Notes: a model not told the origin generated them from the sequence alone. Positions 1 through 11,211 are shown, counted from the stretch's first letter. The stretch is DNA of 64,000 nt from Sabellastarte sp. h YS-2021 (GCA_964017235.1 OZ024927.1:25563160-25627159), one strand, 5' to 3'. Numbers and translations are program-made.

Positions 1-144
1 CAAACAGACCATCATCACTTCTGAATGGCATTTGTCTGGACCAGGCTTTACCTGGTAGAGGAGGGACCACAATCTGAAACATGAAACAATGCAAATCTGA
101 TGAAGGTAGCTACAATTTTTGTAAGTTTTAAAACATGTTAATGA

Positions 145-630
145 CTTTGGAACAATGGGCTATGGCGGCCAGATTGTTTATTCAAAATGAGGTTCAAATT
201 TTTAATTAACATGTTTTCATAGCCAAAAATATTCTGTCTAAATTTGGTGAAGATATCTTCATAAATGAATGAGATATAAAGATTTATCTAAAAACATGAC
301 AAACCGAAGGACGGATGCATGTATGGAAGGCAATTTATGATCTCTCGATCCCAGCCTCCGGAAAGCAGGAGATGGGCTGTTTTATATTCTTAATGATTTT
401 CAAAAATCAGCTATGGCGGCCATATTACTTTTCAAAATGAAGACAAAATTTTGCACAGGTATGTTTTACCAGCCATAAACGTTCCCTGCAAATTTGAAGG
501 TATGTTTGTAAATAAATGAGACATAAAGGTTTATGTAAAAATGTAATGAACAGATGGACGGATGCACGCATATGGAAGGTGCTTTATAATCTTCCAAACA
601 TGGCCTATGGCTGTTGACAGGGTATAAAAA
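145..630 (+). repeat. Two tandem units of about 250 bp
   Basis: Two diverged units start with gctatggcggcca at about 160 and 411. Each continues through a ttcaaaatga segment, a catagcc/ccagcc segment, an aatgagayataaagrtttat segment and a gacggatgca segment, giving a period near 251 bp. No coding frame. The gctatggcggcca motif recalls the atggccgcca boxes in the larger arrays downstream. Confidence 0.6.
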
Positions 631-1419
631 TACATCCACATGGATTAAGTACCCACTGATCTAGTTACAGAAAGATCAAGAAAGTTGCATCTTGTTTTGT
701 ACTAAAATATCTATGTCAATGAAAGTAATTTGACTTAAAGTTAAAATTATTTATTTTTGTAAAGAAAATGAATAATGACAATGCTACACACGTTGGACAA
801 GTCATAGATACTGAAGACTGTTCACTAGGGTGAACTAGGGTTTCTGTCCATGTGAGCCAACCCTACAGAAAAAGTTGAGCACTGTTTGTTGGGATCTCAA
901 GGAACCCCTGCTTCTTTTGACACAGGAATTCCTGATATATCATTGGATAAGACCATTTATTGGGTTGGACTGTATGTATATATTGCATATATATAAATCT
1001 AGTGTGAAAAGAGTACATTTTATCAAGTTTTTTGTGTCAATATATTTACCTTACTGTCTCTTTCTAACTCTCCTCGAAGCCAATCAAAATCACTGTATCT
1101 TCTTCGGACACTGGATTCCTTGACTTTAAATACTGGGAGATTTGTCTGAAGAAAATTTATACAAGATTACTTCACAATAACAGCTGGAACTAGAAAATGT
1201 TTGAACTTTCATTATAAATACAGTTGCATATTATGTGAGGTGTGTTGTTATATCTCAACTGTTACAGTATATCTCATTAAGTGACTATAATCAAAGCATT
1301 TTATGTCTCACATCAAAGGCTTCAAGACATGGATCTGGATAATTTTAAAATATTTTTTTTTTATATAATTATGACAACCATCAGCAAAACTAGAGGATCG
1401 CTCGCAAAAAAAAGATAAT
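631..1419. other. No recognisable gene or element
   Basis: AT-rich sequence with only short open frames and no homology or repeat structure I can name. Confidence 0.5.
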
Positions 1420-1569
1420 GTTTTTGCATAGCAAAAACAAAGCGTCCCGAAAAGGATATAAAGGTGAGTGCTAAAGTATTAAGAAAATGCTTCGTTTCTA
1501 GCCTTATACTATTGTGGCAACCAAAGTCAGCGCAGTCTGCTCTATCTAGCACGGTTTTCAAGATATAAG

Positions 1570-1800
1570 CATTTTTGTGTTTTGAAAAAAATAAAAAAAT
1601 TAAAAATGTCCGCTATATTTGGCGAGACAAAAATATTTTGAAAATTGGCATGGCTACTCTGCAGAGATACCCAGCAGGTCCAAAATTTTGTTGAGTTCGC
1701 TCCATATAGCACGGTTTTTGAGATATAAGCATTTTTGTGTTTTGCAAAAACTTTGAAAATTCAAAATGGCCACCATTTTTGGGGAGACAAAAATTTTTGT
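1570..1800 (+). repeat. Diverged units of the 166-bp satellite
   Basis: One complete and one partial unit with the aaaatg-gcc-gcc-att type core, a tctgcagagatacc segment, a tctatctagcacggtttt segment and gagatataagcatttttgtg. These are diverged copies of the 4.4-5.4 kb array, separated from it by the 133-bp array. Confidence 0.65.
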
Positions 1801-4432
1801 CAAGACCACTGCCGTGGTGTGTATCTCCCACCGAGCATTAAAGCAGAAGAAATAGCTTTTCCGAGATATTAACAATTTTTCATTTTCGTGTGTGAAAGGT
1901 CTTCCAAAAGTAGGTGAATGAGTTATTTGAGAAAAATTGGCTATCTGCAATACTATTAAGAGATAATTCACATTTACTCATTTTGAGTAGGTGAATAATT
2001 ATCTATGGGTGTGAAACTTCACCAAGTGAAAGCTCTCCCAAAAGTAGGTGAATGAGTTATTTGAGAAAAATTGGCTATCTGCAATACTTTTAGAGATAAT
2101 TCGCATTTACTCATTTTGAGTAGGTGAGTAATTAGCTATGGGTCTGAAACTTCACCATGTGAAAGCTCTCCCACAAGTAGATGAATGAGTATTTGATAAA
2201 AATTGGGTATCCGCAATACTTTTACAGATAATTAGCATTTACTCATTTTGAGTAGGTGAATAAATAGCTATGGGTCTGAAACTTCACAGAGTGAAAGCTC
2301 TCCCAAAAGTAGGTGAATGAGTTATTTGAGAAAAATTGGCTATCTGCAATACTTTTAGAGATAATTCACATTTACTCATTTTGAGTAGGTGAATAACTAG
2401 CTATGGGTCTGAAACTTCACCAAGTGAAAGCTCTGCCAAAAGTAGGTGAATGAGTTATTTGAGAAAAATTGGCTATCTGCAATACTTTTAGAGATAATTC
2501 GCATTTACTCATTTTGAGTAGGTGAGTAATTAGCTATGGGTCTGAAACTTCACCAAGTGAAAGCTCTCCCAAAAGTAGGTGAATGAGTTATTTGAGAAAA
2601 ATTGGCTATCTGCAATACTTTTAGAGATAATTCGCATTTACTCATTTTGAGTAGGTGAGTAATTAGCTATGGGTCTGAAACTTCACCAAGTGAAAGCTCT
2701 CCCAAAAGTAGGTGAAGGATTAATTTGATAAAAATTGGCTATCTGCAATACTTTTAGAGATAATTCGCATTTACTCATTTTGAGTAGGTGAGTAATTAGC
2801 TATGGGTCTGAAACTTTACCAAGTGAAAGCTCTCCCCAAAAGTAGGTGAATGAGTTATTTGAGAAAAATTGGCTATCTGCAATACTTTTAGAGATAATTC
2901 GCATTTACTCATTTTGACTAGGTGAATAATTAGCTATGGGTCTGAAACTTCACCAAGTGAAAGCTCTCCCAAAAGTAGGTGAATGATTAATTTGATAAAA
3001 ATTGGCTATCTGCAATACTTTTAGAGACAATTCACATTTACTCATTTTCAGTAGGTGAGTAATTAGCTATGGGTCTGAAACTTCACCATGTGAAAGCTCT
3101 GCCAAAAGTAGGTGAATGAGTTATTTGAGAAAAATTGGCTATCTGCAATACTTTTAGAGATAATTCGCATTTACTCATTTTGAGTAGGTGAGTAATTAGC
3201 TATGGGTCTGAAACTTCACAGAGTGAAAGCTCTCCCAAAAGTAGGTGAATGAGTTATTTGAGAAAAATTGGCTATCTGCAATACTTTTAGAGATAATTCG
3301 CATTTACTCATTTTGACTAGGTGAATAATTAGCTATGGGTCTGAAACTTCACCAAGTGAAAGCTCTCCCAAAAGTAGGTGAATGATTAATTTGATAAAAA
3401 TTGGCTATCTGCAATACTTTTAGAGATAATTCGCATTTACTCATTTTGAGTAGGTGAGTAATTAGCTATGGGTCTGAAACTTCACCATGTGAAAGCTCTT
3501 CCAAAAGTAGGTGAATGAGTTATTTGAGAAAAATTGGCTATCTGCAATACTTTTAGAGATAATTCACATTTACTCATTTTGAGTAGGTGAGTAATTAGCT
3601 ATGGGTCTGAAACTTCACCAAGTGAAAGCTCTCCCCAAAGTAGGTGAATGAGTTATTTGAGAAAAATTGGCTATCTGCAATACTTTTAGAGATAATTCGC
3701 ATTTACTCATTTTGAGTAGGTGAGTAATTAGCTATGGGTCTGTAACTTCCCCATGTGAAAGCTCTCCCACAAGTAGATGAATGAGTTATTTGATAAAAAT
3801 TGGGTATCCGCAATACTTTTACAGATAATTCGCATTTACTCATTTTGAGTAGGTAAATAATTAGCTATGGGTCTGAAACTTCACCATGTGAAAGCTCTCC
3901 CAAAAGTAGGTGAATGAGTTATTTGAGAAAAATTGGCTATCTGCAATACTTTTAGAGATAATTCACATTTACTCATTTTGAGTAGGTGAGTAATTGGCTA
4001 TGGGTCTGAAACTTCACCATGTGAAAGCTCTTCCAAAAGTAGGTCAATGAGTTATTTGAGAAAAATTGGCTATCTGCAATACTTTTAAGAGATAATTCGC
4101 ATTTACTCATTTTGAGTAGGTGAGTAATCATCTACGGGTCTGAAACTTCACCATGTGAAAGCTCTCCCAAAAGTACATGAATGAGTTATTTGATAAAAAC
4201 TGGGTATCCGCAATAGTTTTTGAGATAATTAGCATTTACTCATTTTGAGTAGGTGAGTAATTAGCTACGGGTCTGAAACTTCACCAAGTGAAAGCTCTTC
4301 CAAAAGTAGGTGAATGAGTTATTTGAGAAAAATTGGCCATCTGCAATACTTTTAGAGGTAATTCGCATTTACTCTTTTTGAGTAGGTGAGCAATTAGCTA
4401 TGGGTCTGAAACTTCACCAAGTGAAAGCTCTT
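1801..4432 (+). repeat. 133-bp satellite array with a conserved left module
   Basis: A left module beginning caagaccactgccg, with tatctccc and ccgagatatt (1802-1885), precedes about 19 tandem copies of a 133-134 bp unit. Unit starts read at gtgaaagctct fall at 2291, 2424, 2557, 2690, 2823 and 2957. Most copies differ by a few bases, so homogenisation is recent. The same left module recurs at 24150 and 25199, and the same 133-bp family forms a second array at 26.2-28.3 kb. No copy is coding. Confidence 0.9.
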
Positions 4433-5390
4433 TGGGATAGCTGCTCTGCAGAGATACCCTGAAGATAAAAAATTTCGTCGAAATCGCTCTATGTAGCACG
4501 GTTTTCGAAATATTAGCATTTTTGTGTTTTGCAATTTTTGCGCAAAAATTCGAAAATTCAAAATGGCCGCCATTTTTGGCGAGAGAAAAATTTTTTTGAA
4601 AATTGGCATGGCTACTCGGCAGAGATACCCTGTGGGTCAAAAATTTCGTCGAAATCGCTCTATCTAGCACGGTTTTCGAGATATAAGCATTTTTGTGTTT
4701 TGCAATTTTGCAAAATTCGAAAATTCAAAATGGCCGCCATTTTTTGCGAGAAATTTTTTGTTTGAAAATTGGCATGGCTACTCTGCAGAGATACCCTGTG
4801 GGTCAAAAATTTCGTCGAAATCGCTCTATCTAGCAGGGTTTTTGAGATATAAGCATTTTTATGTTTTGCAATTTTTGCGAAAAATTCGAAAATTCAAAAT
4901 GGCCGCCATTTTTGGCGAGACAAAATTTTTTTCAAAATTGGGATAACTACTCTGCAGAGATACCCTGCGGGTCACAAATTTCGTCGAAATCGCTCTATCT
5001 AGCACAGTTTTCGAGATATAAGCATTTTTGTGTTTTGCAATTTTTGCGAAAATTTCGAAAATTCAAAATGGCTGCCATTTTTGGCGAGAAAAAACTTTTT
5101 TGAAAATTGGGAAAAGTACTCCACAGAGATATCCTGCGCGTCAAAAATTTTGTCGAAATTGCTCTATCTAGCATGGTTTTTGAGATATAAGCATTTTTGT
5201 GTTTTGCAATTTTTGCGAAAATTTCGAAAATTCAAAATGGCCGCCATTTTGGGCGAGAAAATTTTTTTTTGAAAATTGGGAAAACTACTCCGCAGAGATA
5301 CCCTGTGGGTCAAAATTTTCGTCGAAATCGCTCTATCTAGCACGGTTTTCGAGATATAAGCATTTTTGTGTTTTCCTTATTTGGAAAATT
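4433..5390 (+). repeat. 166-169 bp satellite array with palindromic ATGGC core
   Basis: Between five and six tandem units; equivalent points fall 166, 166, 169 and 169 bp apart (4695, 4861, 5030, 5199). Each unit has aaaatggccgccatttt, a near-palindrome containing YY1-type GCCATNTT on both strands, plus ctgcagagataccctg and gagatataagcattttt. Because the period is not a multiple of three, the short open frames that run through it are accidental. Confidence 0.9.
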
Positions 5391-5738
5391 CGTAATGATT
5401 AATTAATCATTAATTACTCGGCCATTTCTTGACCAATCAATGCCAAAATCTAATGATTTCTAGATTTTAATAGAATGAATGTATTTGCCAAGTTTCAGGT
5501 GAATTGATAAAATTCCTTTCAAGTTATCATCCGGACAAGCTTCCCCATCGAAAAAAGACATTTTTGGTCCAGTGACCTCTCTGATTGGTTGAAATGTCAC
5601 TGCAGCATATTCAAAAAAATTCCCCAAGGCTACTGCCTAAACCTGCCAAATTTGAAAAGAATCCGCCTAATGGTTACAGAGTTATAAGGAAAACAAAATG
5701 CGGAGCCGGCGGAGCCTGAAGCTCTCCCATACACAAAC
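5391..5738 (+). other. Unique 3' segment of element H1
   Basis: Non-repetitive, non-coding sequence between the last 166-bp unit and the terminal hairpin. It begins with the palindrome attaatcattaat and contains ggttacagagttataaggaaaac just before the hairpin. Probably the 3' unique part of the element. Confidence 0.4.
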
Positions 5739-5760
5739 AAGCGTCCCTTGCGGGATGCTT
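5739..5760 (+). repeat. Terminal hairpin of element H1
   Basis: The stem aagcgtccc / gggatgctt has nine pairs with one G-T position and a short loop, followed by taataa. It resembles the hairpin at 20466-20487 and marks the right end of the 1.4-5.8 kb element. Confidence 0.6.
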
Positions 5761-5963
5761 AATAAAGACTACATCCACCAGGCAATTGTATATCATTTTT
5801 CCACATTCAAAAATATTACACATTACTACTAGTGTATTACCATGTACCAGGTTCAACTGCACTTGACTGTGCAAACCACAGTATTTGATTTTCAAGCAAA
5901 AATACCACTTGCAAAGTTTAAAAGAAATCCAAAAAGAAATGTGGCTTGTAGGTTGAACACATA

Positions 5964-6012
5964 TATGGATCATGACCGTGCATGATCCATAGTATCCCCA
6001 ATTTTGGGGGAT
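5964..6012. repeat. Two adjacent perfect inverted repeats
   Basis: tatggatcatg (5964-5974) and catgatccata (5981-5991) form an 11-bp stem with a 6-base loop. Directly beside it, tatcccc..gggggata (5992-6012) forms a second short stem. Role unknown; both lie just outside the H1 terminal hairpin. Confidence 0.55.
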
Positions 6013-6164
6013 ATAATAAATAGAATAGCTGCTTTGGACAGCAATGTATTGTATACTGACTGATCGTAGCTTTAATATTGTCGTAAAATACTAGTGACGA
6101 ACTTCAATGGGGTGACGAACTTCACTGGCTGAGCAGTAGGATACAGGGGTTTATCTTATTTTTT

Positions 6165-6300
6165 TTCATCTTGGATTCTGATGTTGAGAAAATTGCATTT
6201 CATGAATCTAGCTAATCCAAAGAATCCATATGTGAATCTGGATTGCACAGATTATGCGGATTTTTGTTTGTGAATTATGCCTACTATGACAGTAGTAGAG
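6165..6300 (-). repeat. Dispersed repeat shared with 41.85-41.95 kb and 47.7-47.9 kb
   Basis: The segment with tctagctaatccaaagaatc and gaatctggattgcacagat is the reverse complement of 41852-41945 and related to 47735-47890. Right edge agtaggcat(a)att is shared. Probably a short non-autonomous transposon; no target duplication was established. Confidence 0.5.
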
Positions 6301-6486
6301 TCAAGTATCCTTGATTCGATTACCAGGTCTTTTTTCAGATGTTTCAACCCCATTTCGCCCACAGAGTTCTGTCTCCTCACGTTTTGTGTTCTGTCAATAT
6401 TTCTAGGAAAGCCCCATTGAATACCATTACCTCACATTTTCTAATTTGTTTAATTGATTTTATTCTATTCTATGACATCACGTTTT

Positions 6487-6869
6487 CTAATTTGCATAAT
6501 TTATTGAATGGGAATTCTTTGCTTTTGTGGACTTCAAATTGTATGTGTATCCCAGACTGTCTATAAGTTTGTCTTTCCCTCTTTTAATACTTCCGCTGAT
6601 TTTCTGGTAGGTCACTGGTCCCACTGAAGCAGTGATCACAACAGGTGGTTGTTCAGCCATGGAGGACTCGTGCATTGGCAGGGGTATATCATAGTTGGAT
6701 TTGGTGGAATTCTGGGGTTCATCAGCATTCAGATCTGGGACTGGATCTTCCTGGAGCAGATCATCTACCATGTCCTGCTGCATCACATGAGGGGCTTCTT
6801 CTTCCTGGGTCAGATCCAGGGCTGGACCATCTGGATAAATTCCTCACACTGGACAGCCACACTAGCCAT

Positions 6870-6871
<2 letters not shown>
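6487..6871 (-). pseudogene. FLYWCH zinc-finger gene fragment, 3' side of the LINE insertion
   Basis: Read on the minus strand, this encodes an acidic linker (QEEEAPHV, then DDLLQEDPVPDLNADEP) followed by the start of a FLYWCH-type domain: KRGKDKLIDSLGYTYNLK, matching the family pattern of a basic loop, KLvDs and GytY. The domain stops before its WxC...C half, either at an exon end or by truncation. It is the continuation of the zinc-finger fragment at 13850-14119, from which a 7-kb LINE separates it: the 29 bases at its upstream edge are repeated exactly beyond the LINE. Joining the two sides leaves the frames out of register, so the gene was already broken or an intron lay here. Related FLYWCH plus MULE-type genes are common in molluscs; a second copy lies at 17.8-18.5 kb. 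Confidence 0.6.
6843..6871. repeat. Left target-site duplication of the full-length LINE
   Basis: Twenty-nine bases starting ctcacactggacagcc and ending agccatag are identical to 13850-13878 on the other side of the LINE. The poly-T run starts at the next base. This fixes both ends of the insertion. Confidence 0.93.
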
Positions 6872-6904
<33 letters not shown>

Positions 6905-7066
6905 TTTATTTTACTGCATATTACATGTTTCAAAATTCTTTTACATAAAAGCAAAAATTGTTATATAACAAAAATTAGGAAACCAAAAGATAAAAAAAAT
7001 ACATAAATAAACATCAAGACCTGACCAGAAGGGGGTCTGTGGCTACTTTAGTAAGTAACTGATAGA

Positions 7067-10000
7067 TCAATTACTTGCCATTTCTTCCAGGGCTGTACCC
7101 CATTTATCCCAGATTCTATTGAAATTATCTTGTTTACCTGAGAGAACAGCAAGGTATTTTTCATCGGCATATGTTTGGTGATATCTACATTTCAATACAT
7201 TTAAGTTGAGAATGCCATTTGTAGCGTTTGTGTCTAAGATATATTTTTTTGTAACAAGTAATATCAAATTTAAAGGGATTTTGTTTCGGTCTCTATTCTG
7301 ATAGCCAAACATTTTATCGAAAGCTGAAAGTTTAATCTGAAAACCAATGATTTGACATATCAGTTCTTCTATTTCATTCCAAAACTCTACAATTCTATTA
7401 CATTCAACAAACATATGCAAAATAGTTTCACTTTCTTGACAATAACTACATTCTGCAGTGTCCACGATATTAATTTTCCTTAAATATGCCTTTGTAGGGA
7501 GTATTCTATAAATGAGTTTTAACTGAAACCACTGCAAGCTGTTGTTATCTAAACTGTTAAAACACACATTAAATATTGACATCCACATTTTGTCATCAAT
7601 ATTTATATCCAGCTCAAATTGCCATTTTTGTTTCATATTATGATTATTCTTTTCTTTTTGCAACAGTAATTTATAAAAGGCTCCTACTCCCTTATTATTT
7701 TTCCAAAGAGGTAATATGTAAAATGGAATAAAGGGCCTCTGCACATTAAAATCAACTACTGGCTTATATTTTTTAAGAAATTTCTTCACATTTTGCTGGA
7801 CTCTCAAATAGTGCAAAGGGTTAATAGAGTTAATAGAATATTCTTGTTTAACTTCGTCTAAGGTTTTAATTGAACCATCTAAGTTAAGAACATCGGATAC
7901 TGCAGTTATGCCCTTTTCAAACCAATTTGGAATGAACATTTCATGACAAGACATGTTAGTATTGTACCATAATGGACTTGTTATTACAGCTAAGTTTGTA
8001 TGCGGTTGGTATTCATTTGTAAAAAGGTGCCAAGCACTGAATACATCTATCCAGAATTTATTCTTAGTCCTGTTTTTTAACAGTAGATAATATCCTGGCC
8101 CGCTATGTGTTAATTTATGAAGTGTTACATTGAAGGATTGTTCAAAAAGTGTTATCCACAATGACTGTGTTGTGGTTAGCAAAAGTCTTCTAATCCATGA
8201 TACTTTCAGAGATGTTATAAAGTACTTTAAGTTAAACATTTTTAGTCCCCCTAATTTTTTATCAAGTACAATTGTTTGTCTATTTATTTTGTCAGGCTTT
8301 GAGGACCATATAAATTTAAAAAATATATCATTAATTTCCTTTATGTATCCTTCATGTGGGTCTGGTAAAACTAAGAAAAGGTGATTTAATTTGGACAGCA
8401 GAAATGTTTTAATGATTGCTATTTTTCCCAAAGGTGTTAGGTACCTTTTATTCCATCTGTTGATTATTTCTTTAATTTCTGCTATCTTTTCAGAATAGTT
8501 AAGTTTTAGACAACTGTCCAAATCTAATGAAATATAAATGCCCAGTAACTTGAAACTAGGTACAATACTAAATGTACAGTCCTTAATAATAATTTTATCT
8601 TTACTGGCCTTTTTTTTACCTATCCAGGCTATCTGTGTTTTATCTTTATTAACCTTTAATCCCGAAAAAGTGCCAAATATTTCTAAAGTATTAAGTGCTG
8701 CCTGTAATGATTCCATGGTACCATCAAGTATCAGTGTTGTGTCATCGGCGAACTGTACTAACTTAAACTCTGCATTACCGATTTTGACTCCTTTTATAGA
8801 TTTATTATTCTTAATGAGGATTGTTAGAATTTGTGCAACAATAATAAATAAATATGGGGCAATGGGGTCTCCTTGTCTGCATCCCTTTTGTATGTTTATG
8901 AAATCAGATAATACACCACACTGGATAATGGTCGCCATAATATTGTGATTAAAAAGTTTAATCCATTTTATAAATTTTTCAGAAAAACCCAAATGAGCCA
9001 GCGTTTGGTAGATGAACGACCATGAAACACAATCAAATGCCTTTTCAAAATCAATTAATACTAGCATTCCAGGTATATGGTGGTCTTCTGTAATTTTCAT
9101 TATATCTAATATCAATCGAGTGCATTCACCAATATATCTTCCTGGGACGAAACCACATTGAGTTTTATCAATAATTTGATCTAAACAAGGCTTCATTCTG
9201 TTTGCAATCGCTGCAGATGCCAACTTATACAAGACTGACAGCATTGACAAAGGACGCCAGTTCTTAATTCTGTCCCTTGACTTTCCTTTCTTGGGAATAC
9301 ATGTTACAATGCACTGTCTCAGTGTTAAAGGCAGGCACCCCTTGTCAAAACTGAAATTTATTGCATTAGTAATGCAGAACTTTAAATCTTTCCAAAAAAA
9401 TTTAAAAAACTCAGAAGGAAATCCGTCCAAGCCCGGGGTTTTATTATTTTTAGTATTTTTAAGTGCTATACCTATTTCCTGTATTGTAAGGTAACCTTCA
9501 ATTAATTTAGCTTGTTCTACACTCAGGGTTTTAACTTGACAATTCTTTAGCTGTTCATTCCAATCGAACAATTCTATACTTTCGGTGGACTCATAAAGTT
9601 TTGCATAATAAGTTTTTATTTCATTCAATATTTTCTTCTGGTCCCTAATATAAATTTCACCTTGTTTATTTAGGCACTTTATAGTTTTATCAACATAATT
9701 ATTGTGTTCTAGTGCACAAAAAAAACTTGAAGGTTTCTCACCTTCAGCTAACCATTGTATTCTAGACCTTATCATGTGTCCCTTCAGTTCTTTTTTTCTA
9801 AACTCAACAAGTTCTTGTTTTTTTAATTCTAATATATCAGGATCAAGAGTATTTTCACCAGCCTCTAATTTTTCTATTTCTGAGATTAGGGTTTTCTCAA
9901 GTTTTAACTCGAGTTTCTTTATCAATGCTGCATATTTAATTGTCTCACCCCGAATTCTTAACAACAGGACCTCTAAAAATGTATCCGGTTCAATGGTTAA

Positions 10001-10903
10001 ACATAGATCTTGGACGCAACAGTTTTCCAAAAAAACATAGCTGTATATAGGAGCTGTATATTTCAGATATTCTTCTCGTATACAATTTCTGATTAAGGAT
10101 ATATATTCTTTGTCCTTTAATAAGCTTGTGTTGAGTTTCCATGTTCCTCTTCCCCTTTTAAAGTGACTAATTAAAAAGGTTAGTTCTACCATTGAGTGGT
10201 CGCTCCTATAGCCTGGCCTTATATTTACACTTGTGGTTAAGTCTGTAAAACATGAAGATGTTATGATATAATCAAGACGGGCTTGTTTTAATGGGTTTTT
10301 TTTGCGCCATGTGTATCTCTTTGTTTCAGGGTTATAATTTCTGAATGTATCTATGAGGTTGTTCTCTGAGATAAAGTTATTTACGTATCTTCTGGCTTGG
10401 GGGTTGTTAATAGTTATATAATTGAAACTGTCTAATGCTGGATTAAGTGTCATGTTAAAGTCCCCACACCAGATTAAGTAGTCATATTCACTACTCTGAA
10501 ATTGTTCTGTAAGAGTAGAATAAAAAGTGGGGTCGTCATTATTTGGTCCATATATATTAACGATTTTCAATTTCATATCACTAATTTCAATATCAATTAT
10601 CAATACATTTCCCTCTTCGTCAGTGTATTTATTCAATATTTTGTATTCAAATTTGTTGCTGAAGAATATAGCAACCCCTCTGGCATTACTATGGATGCCA
10701 TGCAATAGAAAGTCACAATCCCACATCATTTTGACTTCTGACACATCTTGCTCTGTTAAGTGTGTGTCTTGGAGGCAGATAATATCTGCTTCCATATTTT
10801 TGAAATAATTAAGAACATCATATCTTTTGGATTTATCCTTAAGTCCTCTACAGTTCGCCGATAACACTTTCACCTTATCTAATTTTTCAGCCATTGTCAT
10901 CAT
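7067..10903 (-). CDS. LINE ORF2: endonuclease and reverse transcriptase
   Basis: Protein of 1278 residues that nicks target DNA and copies LINE RNA by target-primed reverse transcription. Endonuclease at about 10-245: N17, LQDTHL (44-49), NIYGP (116-120), GDFN (147-150), RLDY (209-212), SDH (234-236). In most L1 enzymes the second motif is QETH; here the metal-binding Glu is Asp, and the independent LINE at 57.9-62.1 kb has the same change. RT at about 480-790: KTPGLDGFP, NWRPLS, LVLIDFEKAFD, GCRQGDPIAPYLF, and FADD at 718-721, the catalytic box. A Cys/His knuckle (CSYC...H...C) lies at about 1152-1168, as in L1 ORF2. The frame is intact. The start may be MMTM or the internal MAEK; both precede the endonuclease. 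Close relatives lie at 58-62 kb, 62.3 kb, 57.2 kb and 24.6-31 kb. Confidence 0.95.
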   Translation of the reverse strand: MMTMAEKLDKVKVLSANCRGLKDKSKRYDVLNYFKNMEADIICLQDTHLTEQDVSEVKMMWDCDFLLHGIHSNARGVAIFFSNKFEYKILNKYTDEEGNVLIIDIEISDMKLKIVNIYGPNNDDPTFYSTLTEQFQSSEYDYLIWCGDFNMTLNPALDSFNYITINNPQARRYVNNFISENNLIDTFRNYNPETKRYTWRKKNPLKQARLDYIITSSCFTDLTTSVNIRPGYRSDHSMVELTFLISHFKRGRGTWKLNTSLLKDKEYISLIRNCIREEYLKYTAPIYSYVFLENCCVQDLCLTIEPDTFLEVLLLRIRGETIKYAALIKKLELKLEKTLISEIEKLEAGENTLDPDILELKKQELVEFRKKELKGHMIRSRIQWLAEGEKPSSFFCALEHNNYVDKTIKCLNKQGEIYIRDQKKILNEIKTYYAKLYESTESIELFDWNEQLKNCQVKTLSVEQAKLIEGYLTIQEIGIALKNTKNNKTPGLDGFPSEFFKFFWKDLKFCITNAINFSFDKGCLPLTLRQCIVTCIPKKGKSRDRIKNWRPLSMLSVLYKLASAAIANRMKPCLDQIIDKTQCGFVPGRYIGECTRLILDIMKITEDHHIPGMLVLIDFEKAFDCVSWSFIYQTLAHLGFSEKFIKWIKLFNHNIMATIIQCGVLSDFINIQKGCRQGDPIAPYLFIIVAQILTILIKNNKSIKGVKIGNAEFKLVQFADDTTLILDGTMESLQAALNTLEIFGTFSGLKVNKDKTQIAWIGKKKASKDKIIIKDCTFSIVPSFKLLGIYISLDLDSCLKLNYSEKIAEIKEIINRWNKRYLTPLGKIAIIKTFLLSKLNHLFLVLPDPHEGYIKEINDIFFKFIWSSKPDKINRQTIVLDKKLGGLKMFNLKYFITSLKVSWIRRLLLTTTQSLWITLFEQSFNVTLHKLTHSGPGYYLLLKNRTKNKFWIDVFSAWHLFTNEYQPHTNLAVITSPLWYNTNMSCHEMFIPNWFEKGITAVSDVLNLDGSIKTLDEVKQEYSINSINPLHYLRVQQNVKKFLKKYKPVVDFNVQRPFIPFYILPLWKNNKGVGAFYKLLLQKEKNNHNMKQKWQFELDINIDDKMWMSIFNVCFNSLDNNSLQWFQLKLIYRILPTKAYLRKINIVDTAECSYCQESETILHMFVECNRIVEFWNEIEELICQIIGFQIKLSAFDKMFGYQNRDRNKIPLNLILLVTKKYILDTNATNGILNLNVLKCRYHQTYADEKYLAVLSGKQDNFNRIWDKWGTALEEMASN

Positions 10904-11192
10904 TTAACGGTATCAAGTCATCACTTGTTTTGTAGGTTGATATCAAAATGATCAAAACAGGCACCAATTTTTGGGAGGGATAAAATATAATGTATAGTTC
11001 CCTATTTAAGTTAGATATTTTTTCGGCTATTAATATATCAGACTTTAAGGTAGTAATACAATAATTCCATATGACCACAGTTAGAGTTTTAAGAATTAAT
11101 AAATATATGTGGACACAAGAATGAAAACAGACAATATACAACATAATATGCAGTGAAACAGCAAAAATAAAAAAAACAGAAAGAAAAGAACA

Positions 11193-11211
11193 ATATATAT
11201 ATATATATATA
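11193..11211. repeat. (TA)n microsatellite
   Basis: A pure TA run of about 19 bases in the LINE inter-ORF region. Confidence 0.9.

Larger units (their letters stand above)
1420..5763 (+). mobile_element. Hairpin-ended element carrying satellite arrays (element H1)
   Basis: The left end has a tttttgcatagcaaaaac segment followed by aaagcgtcccg (about 1420-1450). The right end has acacaaac followed by aagcgtccc and a hairpin at 5739-5760. The left motif thus reappears as the left arm of the right-end hairpin. The same layout is seen at 19.0-20.5 kb, where the left end reads gctgacaaaaacaaagcgg. Between the ends lie two 166-bp-type units, a 133-bp array and a longer 166-bp array. There is no transposase, so the element is non-autonomous. 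Helitron/Helentron-like membership is inferred from the 3' hairpin and tandem cargo, not from an encoded Rep/helicase. Confidence 0.5.

Noticed and set aside
1885-4430. Possible CRISPR-like repeat array
   Set aside because: Whole 133-bp units are tandemly repeated with no unique spacers, in a eukaryotic context.
4394-5402. Overlapping 60-90 residue open frames with repeated peptides such as MFCNFCENFENSKWPPF on both strands
   Set aside because: They are translations of the 166-169 bp satellite. The period is not divisible by three, so the frame rotates, and no start, splice or domain evidence exists.
8130-10808. Plus-strand open frames antisense to the LINE ORF2
   Set aside because: Shadows of the intact minus-strand ORF2, without domains.
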